Positions 9,380-18,061 of a DNA stretch of 64,000 bases are shown one piece after another (position 1 is the stretch's first letter; each line of letters opens with the position of its first letter). The DNA is from Emticicia agri (GTDB lineage Bacteria > Bacteroidota > Bacteroidia > Cytophagales > Spirosomataceae). Below the pieces are notes generated by a model. That model was not told where the DNA came from. It saw nothing but the letters and a program-made list of their open reading frames with translations, and made no database searches. A program made the position numbers and the translations under genes. The stretch spans positions 1-64,000 of the forward strand of contig NZ_SEWF01000006.1 of assembly GCF_004168285.1 (NCBI RefSeq). Direction: 5' to 3'.

Positions 9380-9412
9380 TTTAATACTGGCATAACATTG
9401 AGTTTATATGGG
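9380..9412 (+). promoter_or_regulatory. Pho-box-like 11-bp direct repeats before DUF5690
   Basis: Three 11-bp units: TTTAATACTGG (9380), CATAACATTGA (9391) and GTTTATATGGG (9402). The first two are each one or two bases from units in the box at 2460-2503 (CTTAATATTGG and CATAATATTGA). No convincing -7 element is found at the expected position near 9418, so this is weaker than the others. Confidence 0.4.
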
Positions 9413-9449
9413 TTGCCGAAATTACAGGTTTAATAAATAGAGGCAACCT

Positions 9450-10745
9450 GTGAAGAAAATCCTTGAGAAATCTGAAGTATTATTGATAGTCTGGTGTATC
9501 ATAGCGGCTTTTGGTACCTACTTCTGTATGTATGCTTTCCGCAAGCCTTTCACTACTGGTTTGTATGAAAATTATGAACTGTGGGGCATAGGCTATAAAA
9601 GTATTCTGATTATCTCTCAGGTATTTGGTTATATGCTTTCCAAGATTATCGGGATAAAGGTGATAGCTGAATTGAAAGCCAAAAGCCGGATACTGTTGAT
9701 TATTGGTCTGATAGCCTTTGCCGAAGTGGCCTTGCTAGCCTTTGGTTTTGTGCCTTTTCCATACAATTTTGGTTTTCTGTTTTTGAATGGCTTGCCATTG
9801 GGTATGGTCTGGGGCGTGATTTTTAGTTTTTTAGAAGGACGCAAACTGACAGAGTTTTTGTCGTTAGGATTAAGCCTGAATCTGGTAATGACATCGGGGG
9901 TATTAAAAACCATTTATCTCTATTTGCAGGAAACTTATCATATCAGCGAGTTTCATTTGCCTTACGTAATCGGCCTCGTTTTTCTGCCTTTCTTTCTGTT
10001 TTTTGTCTGGATGCTGGCCCAGATACCGCCACCTAATGAAGAAGATACACGACTGAGAAACAAACGGACAGCTATGACTAATGCCGATAAAGACAGAATT
10101 ATCAGAGAATTTGGCATCGGTCTATTCTGCTTTATAGGAATGTATCTGCTGATGGCCACCATGCGTGATTTCAGAGATAATTTTGCGGTAGAAGTCTGGC
10201 GGGAAATTGACCCTCAATTCAGTAAAGTTATTTTTTCAGAAATAGAAACCACTATTGGTCTGGTAGTGGTAAGCCTGATTGCACTGATAGCTTTTATCCG
10301 TAATAACTTTTATTCATACCTTACCTTTTCGGGTATGATGATAATTGCTGTAATAGCTTGTGGAGGGAGTACATGGGCTTTTCAGCAGGAAATGATTTCA
10401 GCAAAATTGTGGATGCTGAGTTTAGGCATTGGTTTATTTCTGCCTTATTTGTTGATACAAACGGTTGTCTTTGAGCGCCTGATAGCCCTGTTCAAAGCCC
10501 AGGGAAATGTAGGATTTCTGGTTTATATCTGTGATTCGATAGGGTATTTAGGAAGTGTGTTGCTCTTGTTATACCGGGAGTTTTTCTTGAAGCAGATTTC
10601 TTTTCTGAATGTATTGATTACGTTCGGCTATATCATTTCAGGCGTTTGTCTGGTTTTACTGATTATACAACTCATATACTTTACCAACAAGCATCTGAAT
10701 GGACGTGTGTGGTGGAAAGCGGTGCCGAAGTCGGAGATGGTTTAG
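9450..10745 (+). CDS. DUF5690 family multi-pass membrane protein (MFS-like)
   Basis: 431 residues starting with GTG at 9450; no nearby in-frame ATG would keep the first helix (SEVLLIVWCIIAAFGTYFCMYAFRKPF). About twelve hydrophobic segments are visible with a central charged linker (~residues 185-215), the layout of a major-facilitator-type transporter. The matching Pfam family is DUF5690, function unknown. From memory, relatives sit beside the phosphonatase-like/FAD oxidase pair in other genomes; both genes lie 3-6 kb downstream here. Together with the Pho-like repeats upstream, this suggests an inner-membrane importer of a phosphonate or its product. That role is inference. Confidence 0.75.
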   Translation: MKKILEKSEVLLIVWCIIAAFGTYFCMYAFRKPFTTGLYENYELWGIGYKSILIISQVFGYMLSKIIGIKVIAELKAKSRILLIIGLIAFAEVALLAFGFVPFPYNFGFLFLNGLPLGMVWGVIFSFLEGRKLTEFLSLGLSLNLVMTSGVLKTIYLYLQETYHISEFHLPYVIGLVFLPFFLFFVWMLAQIPPPNEEDTRLRNKRTAMTNADKDRIIREFGIGLFCFIGMYLLMATMRDFRDNFAVEVWREIDPQFSKVIFSEIETTIGLVVVSLIALIAFIRNNFYSYLTFSGMMIIAVIACGGSTWAFQQEMISAKLWMLSLGIGLFLPYLLIQTVVFERLIALFKAQGNVGFLVYICDSIGYLGSVLLLLYREFFLKQISFLNVLITFGYIISGVCLVLLIIQLIYFTNKHLNGRVWWKAVPKSEMV

Positions 10746-10766
10746 GTGATGAATAGCGAATGATTA

Positions 10767-10883
10767 AATTGTCTGAACTTTGATTTAACTGATTTATGTG
10801 ATTACAATGATTTTTAATTCATTGGTTACTCAGATTATTATCAGTGAAATCATCAAATCAGTTAAATCAAAGTTCAGACAATT
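10767..10883. repeat. Dispersed palindrome family A, copy 1
   Basis: A long inverted repeat: AATTGTCTGAACTTTGATTT (from 10767) continuing through AACTGATTT pairs with AAATCAGTTAAATCAAAGTT followed by CAGACAATT (ending 10882). A second copy of the family is at 24990-25142. It sits exactly between two convergent genes and may serve as a bidirectional terminator as well. Confidence 0.85.
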
Positions 10884-10884
10884 A

Positions 10885-11367
10885 TCAATTCACCAACACC
10901 TCTGCTAATGGCTTAAAGTTGCCTTGTTTGAGCTTTTCTTCTACGGCGTCGTAAGGAATTACTTCTAAGATATTGGTGATGTTAATATCCGTAATTTGGT
11001 AGTCTTCTACCGTACCTAATCTTTCCGAGATAAGCTGGTAGGCTTCTAATGGGTTTTCTGCATTAATAAGCATATTGAAAGGCGTGCGTTTCTCTTTCTG
11101 CGATTTCTCATCGAAACTCATAAAGTTTACCTTTACCTTAAACCACGTTTCGGCACCTTCTTCTACAAAATACACTTCCTGTAGTTTCATGCGTGAAAGC
11201 CCGAATAAATGAAAGTCGGGGGTGTTAGAGGCAACCGTTGAGTAGATTCTTGCTTCGGCATCGGTATAAGATACGGCATCTACTAAATATACCTCGGTGA
11301 TTTTAATGGTTTTGTCTTTTTCATCTACTTTCTGGTAGCGAATTTTCCCTTGATACCAAGCTGACAT
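10885..11367 (-). CDS. DUF4494 domain-containing protein
   Basis: 160 residues, the full length of this Bacteroidota-only family. Typical features are MSAWYQGKIRYQKVDEKDK at the start, EVYLVDAVSYTDAEARIY and the FHLFGLSRMKLQEVYF stretch. No signal peptide, so cytoplasmic. The function is unknown; phage-related and chromosomal copies both occur. It stands alone between a palindromic repeat and a membrane-protein gene. Confidence 0.85.
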   Translation of the reverse strand: MSAWYQGKIRYQKVDEKDKTIKITEVYLVDAVSYTDAEARIYSTVASNTPDFHLFGLSRMKLQEVYFVEEGAETWFKVKVNFMSFDEKSQKEKRTPFNMLINAENPLEAYQLISERLGTVEDYQITDINITNILEVIPYDAVEEKLKQGNFKPLAEVLVN

Positions 11368-11469
11368 AGTGTAAATGGATTATTAATGAATGGAAAACAA
11401 TTATATGCAAAAATACGGAGGCTAATTTAAACTAAAGGTATATACGCATCAATTAAATTACAATCCGGC

Positions 11470-12651
11470 TTATTCCTTACATTGTTGCCCTTTGAGGCTA
11501 AAGAAATCAATGTGAGCTGGTATGGCAGGTATATCGGGTCTGAAGCCTTTCAGAGCAAAAATGCCCACATATTTAGGGTTGATGAGTATATCACGGCTGA
11601 TGATTTCTTTAAAAGCAAATAAATCATCATTACCAGAGGCAAAGAGAAACCGATAGGTATGGTTTAGCTTTTCAATCCGTAGAGCCGATTTCCTTAAATT
11701 TTTAGTCATGATTGCCGATTGCGCAGCATCTGTAGTAAAAACAACAGAATGGGCTATTTCCTCCGGTTTACTGAAGGCTCCTTCAGTAGTGCTGATAGCT
11801 TGCAGAAGTACCTCACCTGGCTTTTGAAAGCCGCCAAAAAAATCATTGAACGACAGCGTAAACCTGACACTCTTGCTCGTAAAAGTGGTATCTTCCATCA
11901 ATAAAATGCCTACCTGCTGCCAGTTTTGCTGAGGAATAAAATTGCTCAGATGAATCTCAGTTGAAAAGCAGGAAGTGGCTATTTGTTTCACTAAGAGATT
12001 TTTGATACCAATGCGGCCTGCGGTATCAGGGTAATTGTCGCCATCTAATGTATAGAGGGTCAAATGTCCTGTTTTTTCGTCTCTCTTATCCCAATAAATC
12101 GGGTCTTCTGTTTTCAGCATCCAGCCTTTTTGACTGAGTGAATCCTGGCTAACAGTGGTAAAATTGTCTGTAAAATCAGTTGAGATAGTATTGTTTCTGT
12201 ATAAGTAAAAAGCTATTGTAATCAGCAAAATAAGTGCAGCAATCAAATCCCAGATTTTCAGCTTAAAAGCAAACACAGGTTTTGTCCGTTTACGTCTGGT
12301 GCTGTGAGCTCTGGCATAGGTATCACGGTAATTGTACCAGTACCTGAAATGTGCCTCATTCTTTTTTCGGGTGGCCTCATCGGTTTTAGCAGCGTTACTA
12401 ACATAGCGGGCAAAGGTATCTAAAGTAGCCGTGCTTGGGTTCTCCGGCTTATTGGTAGCCGGATTGAGAATGTGCAGTGAATAGTTTTTAATACTTTTCC
12501 AACCTACCACCAAGCCTGTGCGTTCCAGAATCTCATTAGAAAAATGTTTGCTTTCTGTTTCTGAAAGAGGAGTCGTCAACTCTTTCCAAAAGCATTTTTC
12601 ATGGGCTTCGTGAAATAATCTGAAAAACGCTTTTTCGTCTATAGTGCTCAT
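11470..12651 (-). CDS. Membrane-spanning protein with cytoplasmic N-domain and extracytoplasmic beta-sandwich
   Basis: 393 residues. The N-terminal ~115 are soluble and helical, and similar leading domains occur in Bacteroidota proteins annotated as hypothetical. A basic stretch (TRRKRTKPVF) precedes one transmembrane helix (~residues 132-152, LKIWDLIAALILLITIAFYLY). The C-terminal ~230 residues lie outside and resemble a concanavalin-like (DUF1349-like) sandwich: GWMLKTEDPIYWDKR..LTLYTLDGDNYP. The layout suggests a one-protein signal transducer or anchored sugar sensor; no function can be assigned. It is divergent from the DUF5020 gene. Confidence 0.6.
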   Translation of the reverse strand: MSTIDEKAFFRLFHEAHEKCFWKELTTPLSETESKHFSNEILERTGLVVGWKSIKNYSLHILNPATNKPENPSTATLDTFARYVSNAAKTDEATRKKNEAHFRYWYNYRDTYARAHSTRRKRTKPVFAFKLKIWDLIAALILLITIAFYLYRNNTISTDFTDNFTTVSQDSLSQKGWMLKTEDPIYWDKRDEKTGHLTLYTLDGDNYPDTAGRIGIKNLLVKQIATSCFSTEIHLSNFIPQQNWQQVGILLMEDTTFTSKSVRFTLSFNDFFGGFQKPGEVLLQAISTTEGAFSKPEEIAHSVVFTTDAAQSAIMTKNLRKSALRIEKLNHTYRFLFASGNDDLFAFKEIISRDILINPKYVGIFALKGFRPDIPAIPAHIDFFSLKGQQCKE

Positions 12652-12760
12652 CGCAGGGTTTATGGTATGCGTAATTAACGTTTCCGCAAGGTTTATGCTT
12701 CAATTACGAAGCAAATTTTTTTTTCAGGCAAATTTTGAATCAACAAAATTAAAGATTCAA

Positions 12761-13498
12761 ATGAACTCACGCATGAACACAGGCCTGATTTTTCTAAGCC
12801 TTTTTTTCTTTTCGTTTGTCGTACTGTCGCAAGACCTGCAAATCCATTACGATTTTCGCCATACGGTTGACCCGAAGCTGAACCCAAGGAATTTTCCGAT
12901 GATTAGTTTTCAGTACTTTAAGCAGTTAGATACCGTGGGTACAGGCTCGTTTCTGTTCAAAGTACAAACCTTTTTAGATGGCGAAAAAAACAATACCAAT
13001 CAGGCTTTTTTACAGGTTTCTCAATCTTTGCGTTTCTGGAAACCTAAAGTTTATCTCTCACTCAATTATAGCGGTGGTTTGGGTATTGCTCAACCCTCTT
13101 TTGGCTATTATCTCCGAAACTCTTTTGGTGCGGGTGTGGCATACCCGTTTCAATGGAAAGGTGCATGGTTAAGTGCGGCCGCTTTGTATCGGTATAATGC
13201 TTTTCAGAAAGGCAGCCACGACCCGCAATTTATTTTTTACTTTGGCAGGGGTTTTCTGAACTATAAAATTTTTGTTGAGGGAAGTATTGTGGCATGGACA
13301 GAAAACCGTGACCAGGGCGTTGACTATACCAAAGGACAAACAGGCAAGAAATTTGCGTTCTTCGGAGACCCACAAATATGGTTCAACATTAAAAAAGGAT
13401 TGGCTGTTGGCTCAAGAATCAGTTTATATTACCACCTGTTGACCGATAAAAATACGATTCAGGCTTATCCTACTATCGGGACAAGGTATAAATTCTAA
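12761..13498 (+). CDS. DUF5020 family outer-membrane barrel protein
   Basis: 245 residues from ATG 12761 (MNSRMNTGLIFLSLFFFSFVVLSQ signal peptide). Upstream in-frame codons would overlap the divergent gene and add nothing recognisable. The mature part (DLQIHYDFRHTVDPKLNPRN, FQYFKQLDTVGTGSFLFKVQ) and alternating aromatic strands match DUF5020. That family is related to the Tsx-type nucleoside channel fold. It ends with TIGTRYKF, a C-terminal aromatic typical of outer-membrane barrels. Substrate unknown. Confidence 0.75.
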   Translation: MNSRMNTGLIFLSLFFFSFVVLSQDLQIHYDFRHTVDPKLNPRNFPMISFQYFKQLDTVGTGSFLFKVQTFLDGEKNNTNQAFLQVSQSLRFWKPKVYLSLNYSGGLGIAQPSFGYYLRNSFGAGVAYPFQWKGAWLSAAALYRYNAFQKGSHDPQFIFYFGRGFLNYKIFVEGSIVAWTENRDQGVDYTKGQTGKKFAFFGDPQIWFNIKKGLAVGSRISLYYHLLTDKNTIQAYPTIGTRYKF

Positions 13499-13526
13499 GC
13501 ATTATGTCGCTGCCAGAAAATGGTTC

Positions 13527-14669
13527 TTACAACAAGCTATCAATCACATGTTCGGCATACCCGGCACTGGTAGTCATACCTTTGCCGCCGATACCCGTAC
13601 GGATATGAATATTCGGGCTGATGTCATGTTCATAAATCTCGTCGGGGTGTTGGGCATAGAAGCCTGCCCAGGCACGGGCAATTTTCCTGACCGGAAAACT
13701 CATGATACGTTCAGCCTCTTTCAGCATGAGGTCGTTGATATAGGTTTTCGTATCAAAACCTAATTCGTCGGTGCGTCCGACAGGTGCGTATTCGTGCGAG
13801 TCTCCAATGATAATAGAACCATCAATGGCCTGTTTGAACAGGATATGGACACCCCATTTTTTTAATTCAGCGTAATGGTCAGGTGTAGTGATATTTTTAA
13901 AAGAAGGGCATTGCTCAAAAGACTCATAACGGCGAATAGAAAGCCCGGTAAGAATATTCCCTTTGATTGATACATTGGTCATAGGTACAGTTTGCAACAT
14001 CTGCAATTTGCTCACTATCATGCCACTCTGGGCATATACCTCAGGGAAAAGCAGATTAAATACATAGCCGCTACAAATAATGGCTTTGTCGGCAGTGTAT
14101 TGAGTATTGCCACTTGTGGTAACAGTTACTTTGTCTGATGTTTCCACGCAGTCAATCACACTTGTATTGGTCAAGTAAGTAACTTGTAATTGCTCTTGCA
14201 GGTATTGTAGCAATTTATAGATAAGCAAGTTAGGCTCTACGCTTACCTCGTTAGGGTAGTAGATAGCCCCACGCGCATAATCTTCCTTGAGTTCAGGATA
14301 TAAATCGAGGCATTGTCTTTTAGAGAGCAGAATACAATCGTAACGTTGACTGTGGTGTATGTCATATAGTTCGTTAGCTAATTGCCATTCGGTTTCGTCA
14401 GAAGCAAAATAGACAGTGCCATTTTTTCTGACTGATATATCAAATTGTTGTTGGATTTCTTTGTAAATGTCAAGGCTTCTTCTGCCAAAGTCAAACCATT
14501 TTCCGGCTGAACCTGAGGGTACAGCCTGCCCGAAATTGCGAACAGTAGAACTGACCGGAAAATTGTCTTTTTCTATAATCAGGACTTTCTTGCCTTTTTT
14601 AGCGGCATGGTAAGCATGAAAAGCCCCCATAATACCACTACCCACTATAATAATATCGAAATTTTTCAT
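13527..14669 (-). CDS. FAD-dependent oxidoreductase, phosphonate-linked TIGR03364 type
   Basis: 380 residues, DAO/GlpO-type amine oxidase. The FAD-binding GSGIMG motif is at residues 10-15 and the ribose-binding acidic end of strand 2 (IIEKD) is near 33. VRNFGQAVPSGSAG and the C-terminal GIGGKGMTTSAGYAEHV complete the flavin site. This family was defined by its neighbourhood with phosphonatase-like hydrolases and is proposed to deaminate an aminophosphonate such as 2-aminoethylphosphonate or an N-methyl or hydroxy derivative. Here the start codon abuts the stop of the phosphonatase-like gene (no gap), so the two are co-translated. The aldehyde product would feed that hydrolase. Confidence 0.8.
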   Translation of the reverse strand: MKNFDIIIVGSGIMGAFHAYHAAKKGKKVLIIEKDNFPVSSTVRNFGQAVPSGSAGKWFDFGRRSLDIYKEIQQQFDISVRKNGTVYFASDETEWQLANELYDIHHSQRYDCILLSKRQCLDLYPELKEDYARGAIYYPNEVSVEPNLLIYKLLQYLQEQLQVTYLTNTSVIDCVETSDKVTVTTSGNTQYTADKAIICSGYVFNLLFPEVYAQSGMIVSKLQMLQTVPMTNVSIKGNILTGLSIRRYESFEQCPSFKNITTPDHYAELKKWGVHILFKQAIDGSIIIGDSHEYAPVGRTDELGFDTKTYINDLMLKEAERIMSFPVRKIARAWAGFYAQHPDEIYEHDISPNIHIRTGIGGKGMTTSAGYAEHVIDSLL

Positions 14670-15410
14670 TTATGCTTCACTAAGAACCCCTAATTTAATA
14701 ATAATGTCTTTTAAATCTTTCAGCGAATTTAATAAGCCATCATTACGCAGAATAGTTAATTGCTGGCGGGTATGTGTGCCATTTACTACTCCTAAAGACA
14801 AACGACACCCGGCTCTTACACCTGATTTTAAATCAGAAGGAGTATCACCGATGTTTATTACTTCGTAAGGGTCAGTAACACCCATCAGTTTCATGGCTTT
14901 CTGAATCATATAAGGCTCCGGGCGGCCTTTAGGTACTTCATCGCTGGCAATAGATAAATCTATGACGGACTTGCCTGATGTATTCACATAATTGTATTCT
15001 AACCCCGCAAGCCAGCCTAATTTTTCGAGAATAATATTAGTTACTACCCGATAGAAACCCGTAGTCAGGGCTATTTTGATATTATTTTTGCGCAAGAACT
15101 CAAATACTTCCAAACAACCCTCGGTGGGCAGTACCTCACTATTTCGGTAATGCTCTTCCAGAATCATACGGAAATAGTCGTAAGAATAAAGTACGTTTTC
15201 ATTATATTCAGGATGGTCTTTGCCTGATTTCTCTTCCCAGAGCATTCTGAAAACTTCTATTTTGGAATAGCCCTGTAAGGCCAGTATCCTTTCTTCTGAT
15301 ACATTCAAGCCTACATATTCGCAAGCTATTGCAAAACAGGTTTCAACTTCTTTTTTGTCCTGAACGGTAGTTCCAGCCATATCGAAAACAACTAATTTGA
15401 TTGGGTACAT
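14670..15410 (-). CDS. Phosphonatase-like HAD hydrolase (PhnX-related)
   Basis: 246 residues from Met 15410 (MYPIKLVVFDMAGTT). A longer reading to 15458 would start upstream of the predicted -7 element (15428-15435) and is rejected. The HAD motif I is DMAGT (Asp10), the phosphonatase variant. Lys50 in LQGYSKIEVFRML lies where the Schiff-base lysine of PhnX (Lys53 in Bacillus cereus) would fall. KGRPEP carries Arg in place of the usual HAD lysine, and INIGDTPSDLKSG is motif III. The expected reaction is C-P cleavage of phosphonoacetaldehyde or a close relative, releasing phosphate. It forms an operon with the FAD oxidase. Confidence 0.8.
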   Translation of the reverse strand: MYPIKLVVFDMAGTTVQDKKEVETCFAIACEYVGLNVSEERILALQGYSKIEVFRMLWEEKSGKDHPEYNENVLYSYDYFRMILEEHYRNSEVLPTEGCLEVFEFLRKNNIKIALTTGFYRVVTNIILEKLGWLAGLEYNYVNTSGKSVIDLSIASDEVPKGRPEPYMIQKAMKLMGVTDPYEVINIGDTPSDLKSGVRAGCRLSLGVVNGTHTRQQLTILRNDGLLNSLKDLKDIIIKLGVLSEA

Positions 15411-15427
15411 AAGGTGCTGTTTTTTGA

Positions 15428-15475
15428 CAAAAATAACTGACTTACTTTTATAAAACATATTATGTTTTTGTTAAG
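15428..15475 (-). promoter_or_regulatory. Promoter with Pho-box-like repeats for the phosphonatase operon
   Basis: On the minus strand CTTAACAAAAA (15475-15465) is followed directly by CATAATATGTT (15464-15454), two 11-bp units like those at 2460-2503. A -7 element TATTTTTG lies at 15435-15428, giving a leader of only ~15 nt before ATG 15410. The repeat-to-minus-7 spacing is 29 bp rather than the 27 bp seen elsewhere. Confidence 0.45.
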
Positions 15476-15882
15476 TAATCATTCGAAATAGCTAAAAAAG
15501 TGTGAAAATAACACTTAAAAAAGGGCATTTTTATATCTACATTCTCAAGAAATACGTCTCTCTTCTTCCTGCTTTCATAGAAGTGTAAATCAGACAGTTT
15601 TAGCTAAAAAATTACGTTTTGAGGAAAATATTCCCCGTAATTACCCTAAAAATTATACATACTTAGCTACAAGTAAATTACCCAATAAAGTAATTTGCTT
15701 TCTGTTAAGTTGTTTATTATCAATGTTTTATGGTTGGTTGCTGTCTTCTGTAATAACTTTTCATCATACCGGGAATTATTTTTTTATGAATTAATATAGC
15801 TGATAAATTTTAGCTGTTATTATCAATTTTAAACTTTTAAGACGTGTTACTGTCAATAACCACAAATAAACACGATACAATT
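15476..15882. other. AT-rich intergenic region, no gene seen
   Basis: About 400 bp between two divergent transcripts. It is AT-rich, with no ORF, tRNA or clear hairpin that I can support. It must contain the promoter of the glycine-zipper lipoprotein gene, but no exact TAnnTTTG is found near 15840-15880. Confidence 0.5.
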
Positions 15883-16398
15883 ATGAAAAATGTAATAATT
15901 CTTGCCTCACTTGTAGTAGCTACAATGGGGTGTAATAACAAAGAAAATACAAATGATAAGATACAAGCAGCCAGACAAGCTGCAATTGACTCGGTAAACA
16001 GAGTAGTACAAATAGAGCGTATGAAACAGGCAACTATTGACTCAATGAATCTGGTAAGAGAAGAGGAAATAGCAAAAGCCAAAAAAGCCAATACAGCAAC
16101 CAAAACTAAAGAAACCGTAGTTTACAGAGACGGTGGCTCATCTAATAGTGGTTACACTCCCGTGTCTTATGCTTCAACAACTCCGGCTAAGAAGAAAATG
16201 AATCCTGCGCTGAAAGGTGCTTTGATTGGTACAGGTGTGGGTGCATTGGCAGGGGTAGCGATTGCTAAGGATAAAAAGGGTAAAGGTGCCTTGATTGGTG
16301 CGGCGGCAGGTGCAGCGGCAGGTGCCGTGGGTGGAGTAATTATTGATAAGCAGAAACAGAAAAAACAGGCACAACAACAGCCCCGTATTTATTACTAA
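15883..16398 (+). CDS. Glycine-zipper lipoprotein
   Basis: 171 residues from ATG 15883 (MKNVIILASLVVATMGCNN, lipobox ATMGC). A mid-region of alternating QAAIDSVNR/QATIDSMNL repeats is likely coiled-coil. The C-terminal half carries two glycine-zipper helices (KGALIGTGVGALAGVAIA and KGALIGAAAGAAAGAVGG) joined by KDKKGK and ends in a basic Gln-rich tail. Such YMGG/Gly-zipper proteins associate with the outer membrane; the function is unclear. A strong terminator follows. Confidence 0.8.
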   Translation: MKNVIILASLVVATMGCNNKENTNDKIQAARQAAIDSVNRVVQIERMKQATIDSMNLVREEEIAKAKKANTATKTKETVVYRDGGSSNSGYTPVSYASTTPAKKKMNPALKGALIGTGVGALAGVAIAKDKKGKGALIGAAAGAAAGAVGGVIIDKQKQKKQAQQQPRIYY

Positions 16399-16420
16399 TT
16401 TCACAACCTGACTATATATT

Positions 16421-16470
16421 CACCCTCCTGAAAGAGTCTTAGGATTTTTCTCAGGAGGGTTTTCTTTTTC
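16421..16470 (+). terminator. Rho-independent terminator
   Basis: The stem ACCCTCCTGA / TCAGGAGGGT with a ~20-nt loop is followed by TTTCTTTTTC. It ends the glycine-zipper lipoprotein gene. Confidence 0.85.
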
Positions 16471-16640
16471 TATCATTCAGCAGACCTGAAAAGCATTTAA
16501 TAATACCATTTATCAATCTAAGAGAGTGTTGAACGATAATGAATAAACGTAAGATAGAGTGTGCTAAATTTTACGTAATCAATATTACACAGTAAAGTTT
16601 ACCGATTTCAAAAGCTATCTACCAGCAAGAGAGCATAAAC

Positions 16641-17462
16641 TCACACAATTTCTTGTATGAGTTTAGCCCATTTTTCAATAGTATCTTCAAAAACACCCCG
16701 GTAATAGTTAATCAGGTTGTGGTTTTTTGCCTGAAATTCAGGTGTCATTCTTTTATTAAAACTCTTGTCTCTGAACACACATTCAAAATTGTTGATACTG
16801 CCAATCAGGTATTTATAATCGTTGATAAGCGTAGCAGGGGCATTATTTCTGATAGCAGGTTTAATCACTTCTTCGTGCATAATCAGGGCCGTTTCATTAG
16901 CAGCTAATCCTTTCTCAAACCATCTATTTTCCAGGCAAGTGCCTTCAATCGGGTAAAAACTGCCATTAAAAAGGCTTTTATGAGGATTTTGAAGTCCGGG
17001 CGACGAATAAAAAAGAAAATTTTCAGGTTCCTCAATTATATACTGATAATTCTTGGTATTCATATGATTCAACCATTCTTCCAGGCTAAGAGGGGCGTCT
17101 TCTGAAAAATTGAAATCAAAAATCAATTCCCGATTGCCTGACTGAATGATAGGAGCTACATGATAGCCCCATCGGATATACCCTTTAGGAGCTATCTGAT
17201 TATGGTCTTGAATCAGGAATACTTCACTTGAAGTTTCAGAATAGCGGCAAGGAGCAAAAACCCAGATTTTTTTGTGCGGTATTTCATGCTTTTTCAACAG
17301 CAAAGAACTCAAGTGAGCATTGCAGTGACAATTACCCTGCAAATAACGATAAGATGGATAGAGATAATGCTTGATTTCATTAAATACTCTATCGATTAAA
17401 GGTTGAACCAAAGTTTTCGATTCAAATACATTCAGCATTTTTGTGAGTTGATTAGGTTTCAA
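16641..17462 (-). CDS. Protein-glutaminase-like cysteine hydrolase
   Basis: 273 residues, no signal peptide and no membrane segment. GNCHCNAHLSSLLLKKHEI (Cys47), RWGYHVAPI (His101) and LIFDFNFSE (Asp116) have the order and rough spacing of the Cys-His-Asp triad in protein-glutamine glutaminase (Chryseobacterium type), including the downstream LSLEEW. That family deamidates glutamine in proteins and is normally secreted, whereas this copy appears cytoplasmic. It stands alone in an AT-rich stretch. The family call rests on motif resemblance; a non-catalytic or different amidase role is possible. Confidence 0.55.
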   Translation of the reverse strand: MKPNQLTKMLNVFESKTLVQPLIDRVFNEIKHYLYPSYRYLQGNCHCNAHLSSLLLKKHEIPHKKIWVFAPCRYSETSSEVFLIQDHNQIAPKGYIRWGYHVAPIIQSGNRELIFDFNFSEDAPLSLEEWLNHMNTKNYQYIIEEPENFLFYSSPGLQNPHKSLFNGSFYPIEGTCLENRWFEKGLAANETALIMHEEVIKPAIRNNAPATLINDYKYLIGSINNFECVFRDKSFNKRMTPEFQAKNHNLINYYRGVFEDTIEKWAKLIQEIV

Positions 17463-18061
17463 ATCTAATAGTTAAAAACCGATTGTTATATTATATTATG
17501 GTAAAGGAATTGTAACCCAGAGATTAAAATAAATCTCTGTTTTTAACCCTTCAGAAGGTCAGTAATTGAATGTTAAGAAAAACTTAATAAAAAATTAAAA
17601 AAGACATTTGGTTTATAAAAAAAGTAGCTAAATTGGAGCTGTATGCCATGCAAATCTATTATCAGATTCAAAAAATACCTACTTATGAAAAAAACACGCA
17701 CCCTTTTGTACCTACCCTGAAATTTCTTTTCTAACCGGTTTTTAAGCATCAATTTTTTATTGCTTAGTAGAACCAGAGAAGAAAAGAAATTTATCGCTTT
17801 GCTGAGTATCGGCTATCAGGCTACTTTAAACGTATAACAGAAGAGTTTTATTGCACACTTTAAACTATCCTTAAACCTCAAAAATTCACTGACCTATTAT
17901 CCTCCACCATACCGTCAATAAGCCGGTTACGACTTTGCCTACTTGTGGTGCTTTCTGGCACTCAATCCTGCATGAGTAAAATTACTTAGTTCTTGAAAAA
18001 TGCCTGTTTTTTCATGTTTTTACACAAAAAGGTGTGAAAAAATGGATAATTTCTGCATGGA
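17463..18061 (+). other. Long leader/intergenic region with a possible 11-residue peptide
   Basis: About 600 bp without a normal gene upstream of the SusC promoter. The only start with coding character is ATG 17685, giving MKKTRTLLYLP and a stop at 17718-17720; it could be a leader peptide or chance. An imperfect GTTAAG-AAAAA-CTTAAT inverted repeat lies at 17571-17587. No riboswitch or tRNA is recognised. Confidence 0.4.

Noticed and set aside
15411-15458. Longer N-terminus for the phosphonatase-like protein
   Set aside because: The extension starts upstream of the predicted -7 element and is not part of the HAD fold.
17565-17586. Another Pho-like box before the glutaminase-like gene
   Set aside because: CTTAACATTCA is present on the minus strand, but only one other weak unit is in phase and no -7 element is at the 16- or 27-bp spacing.
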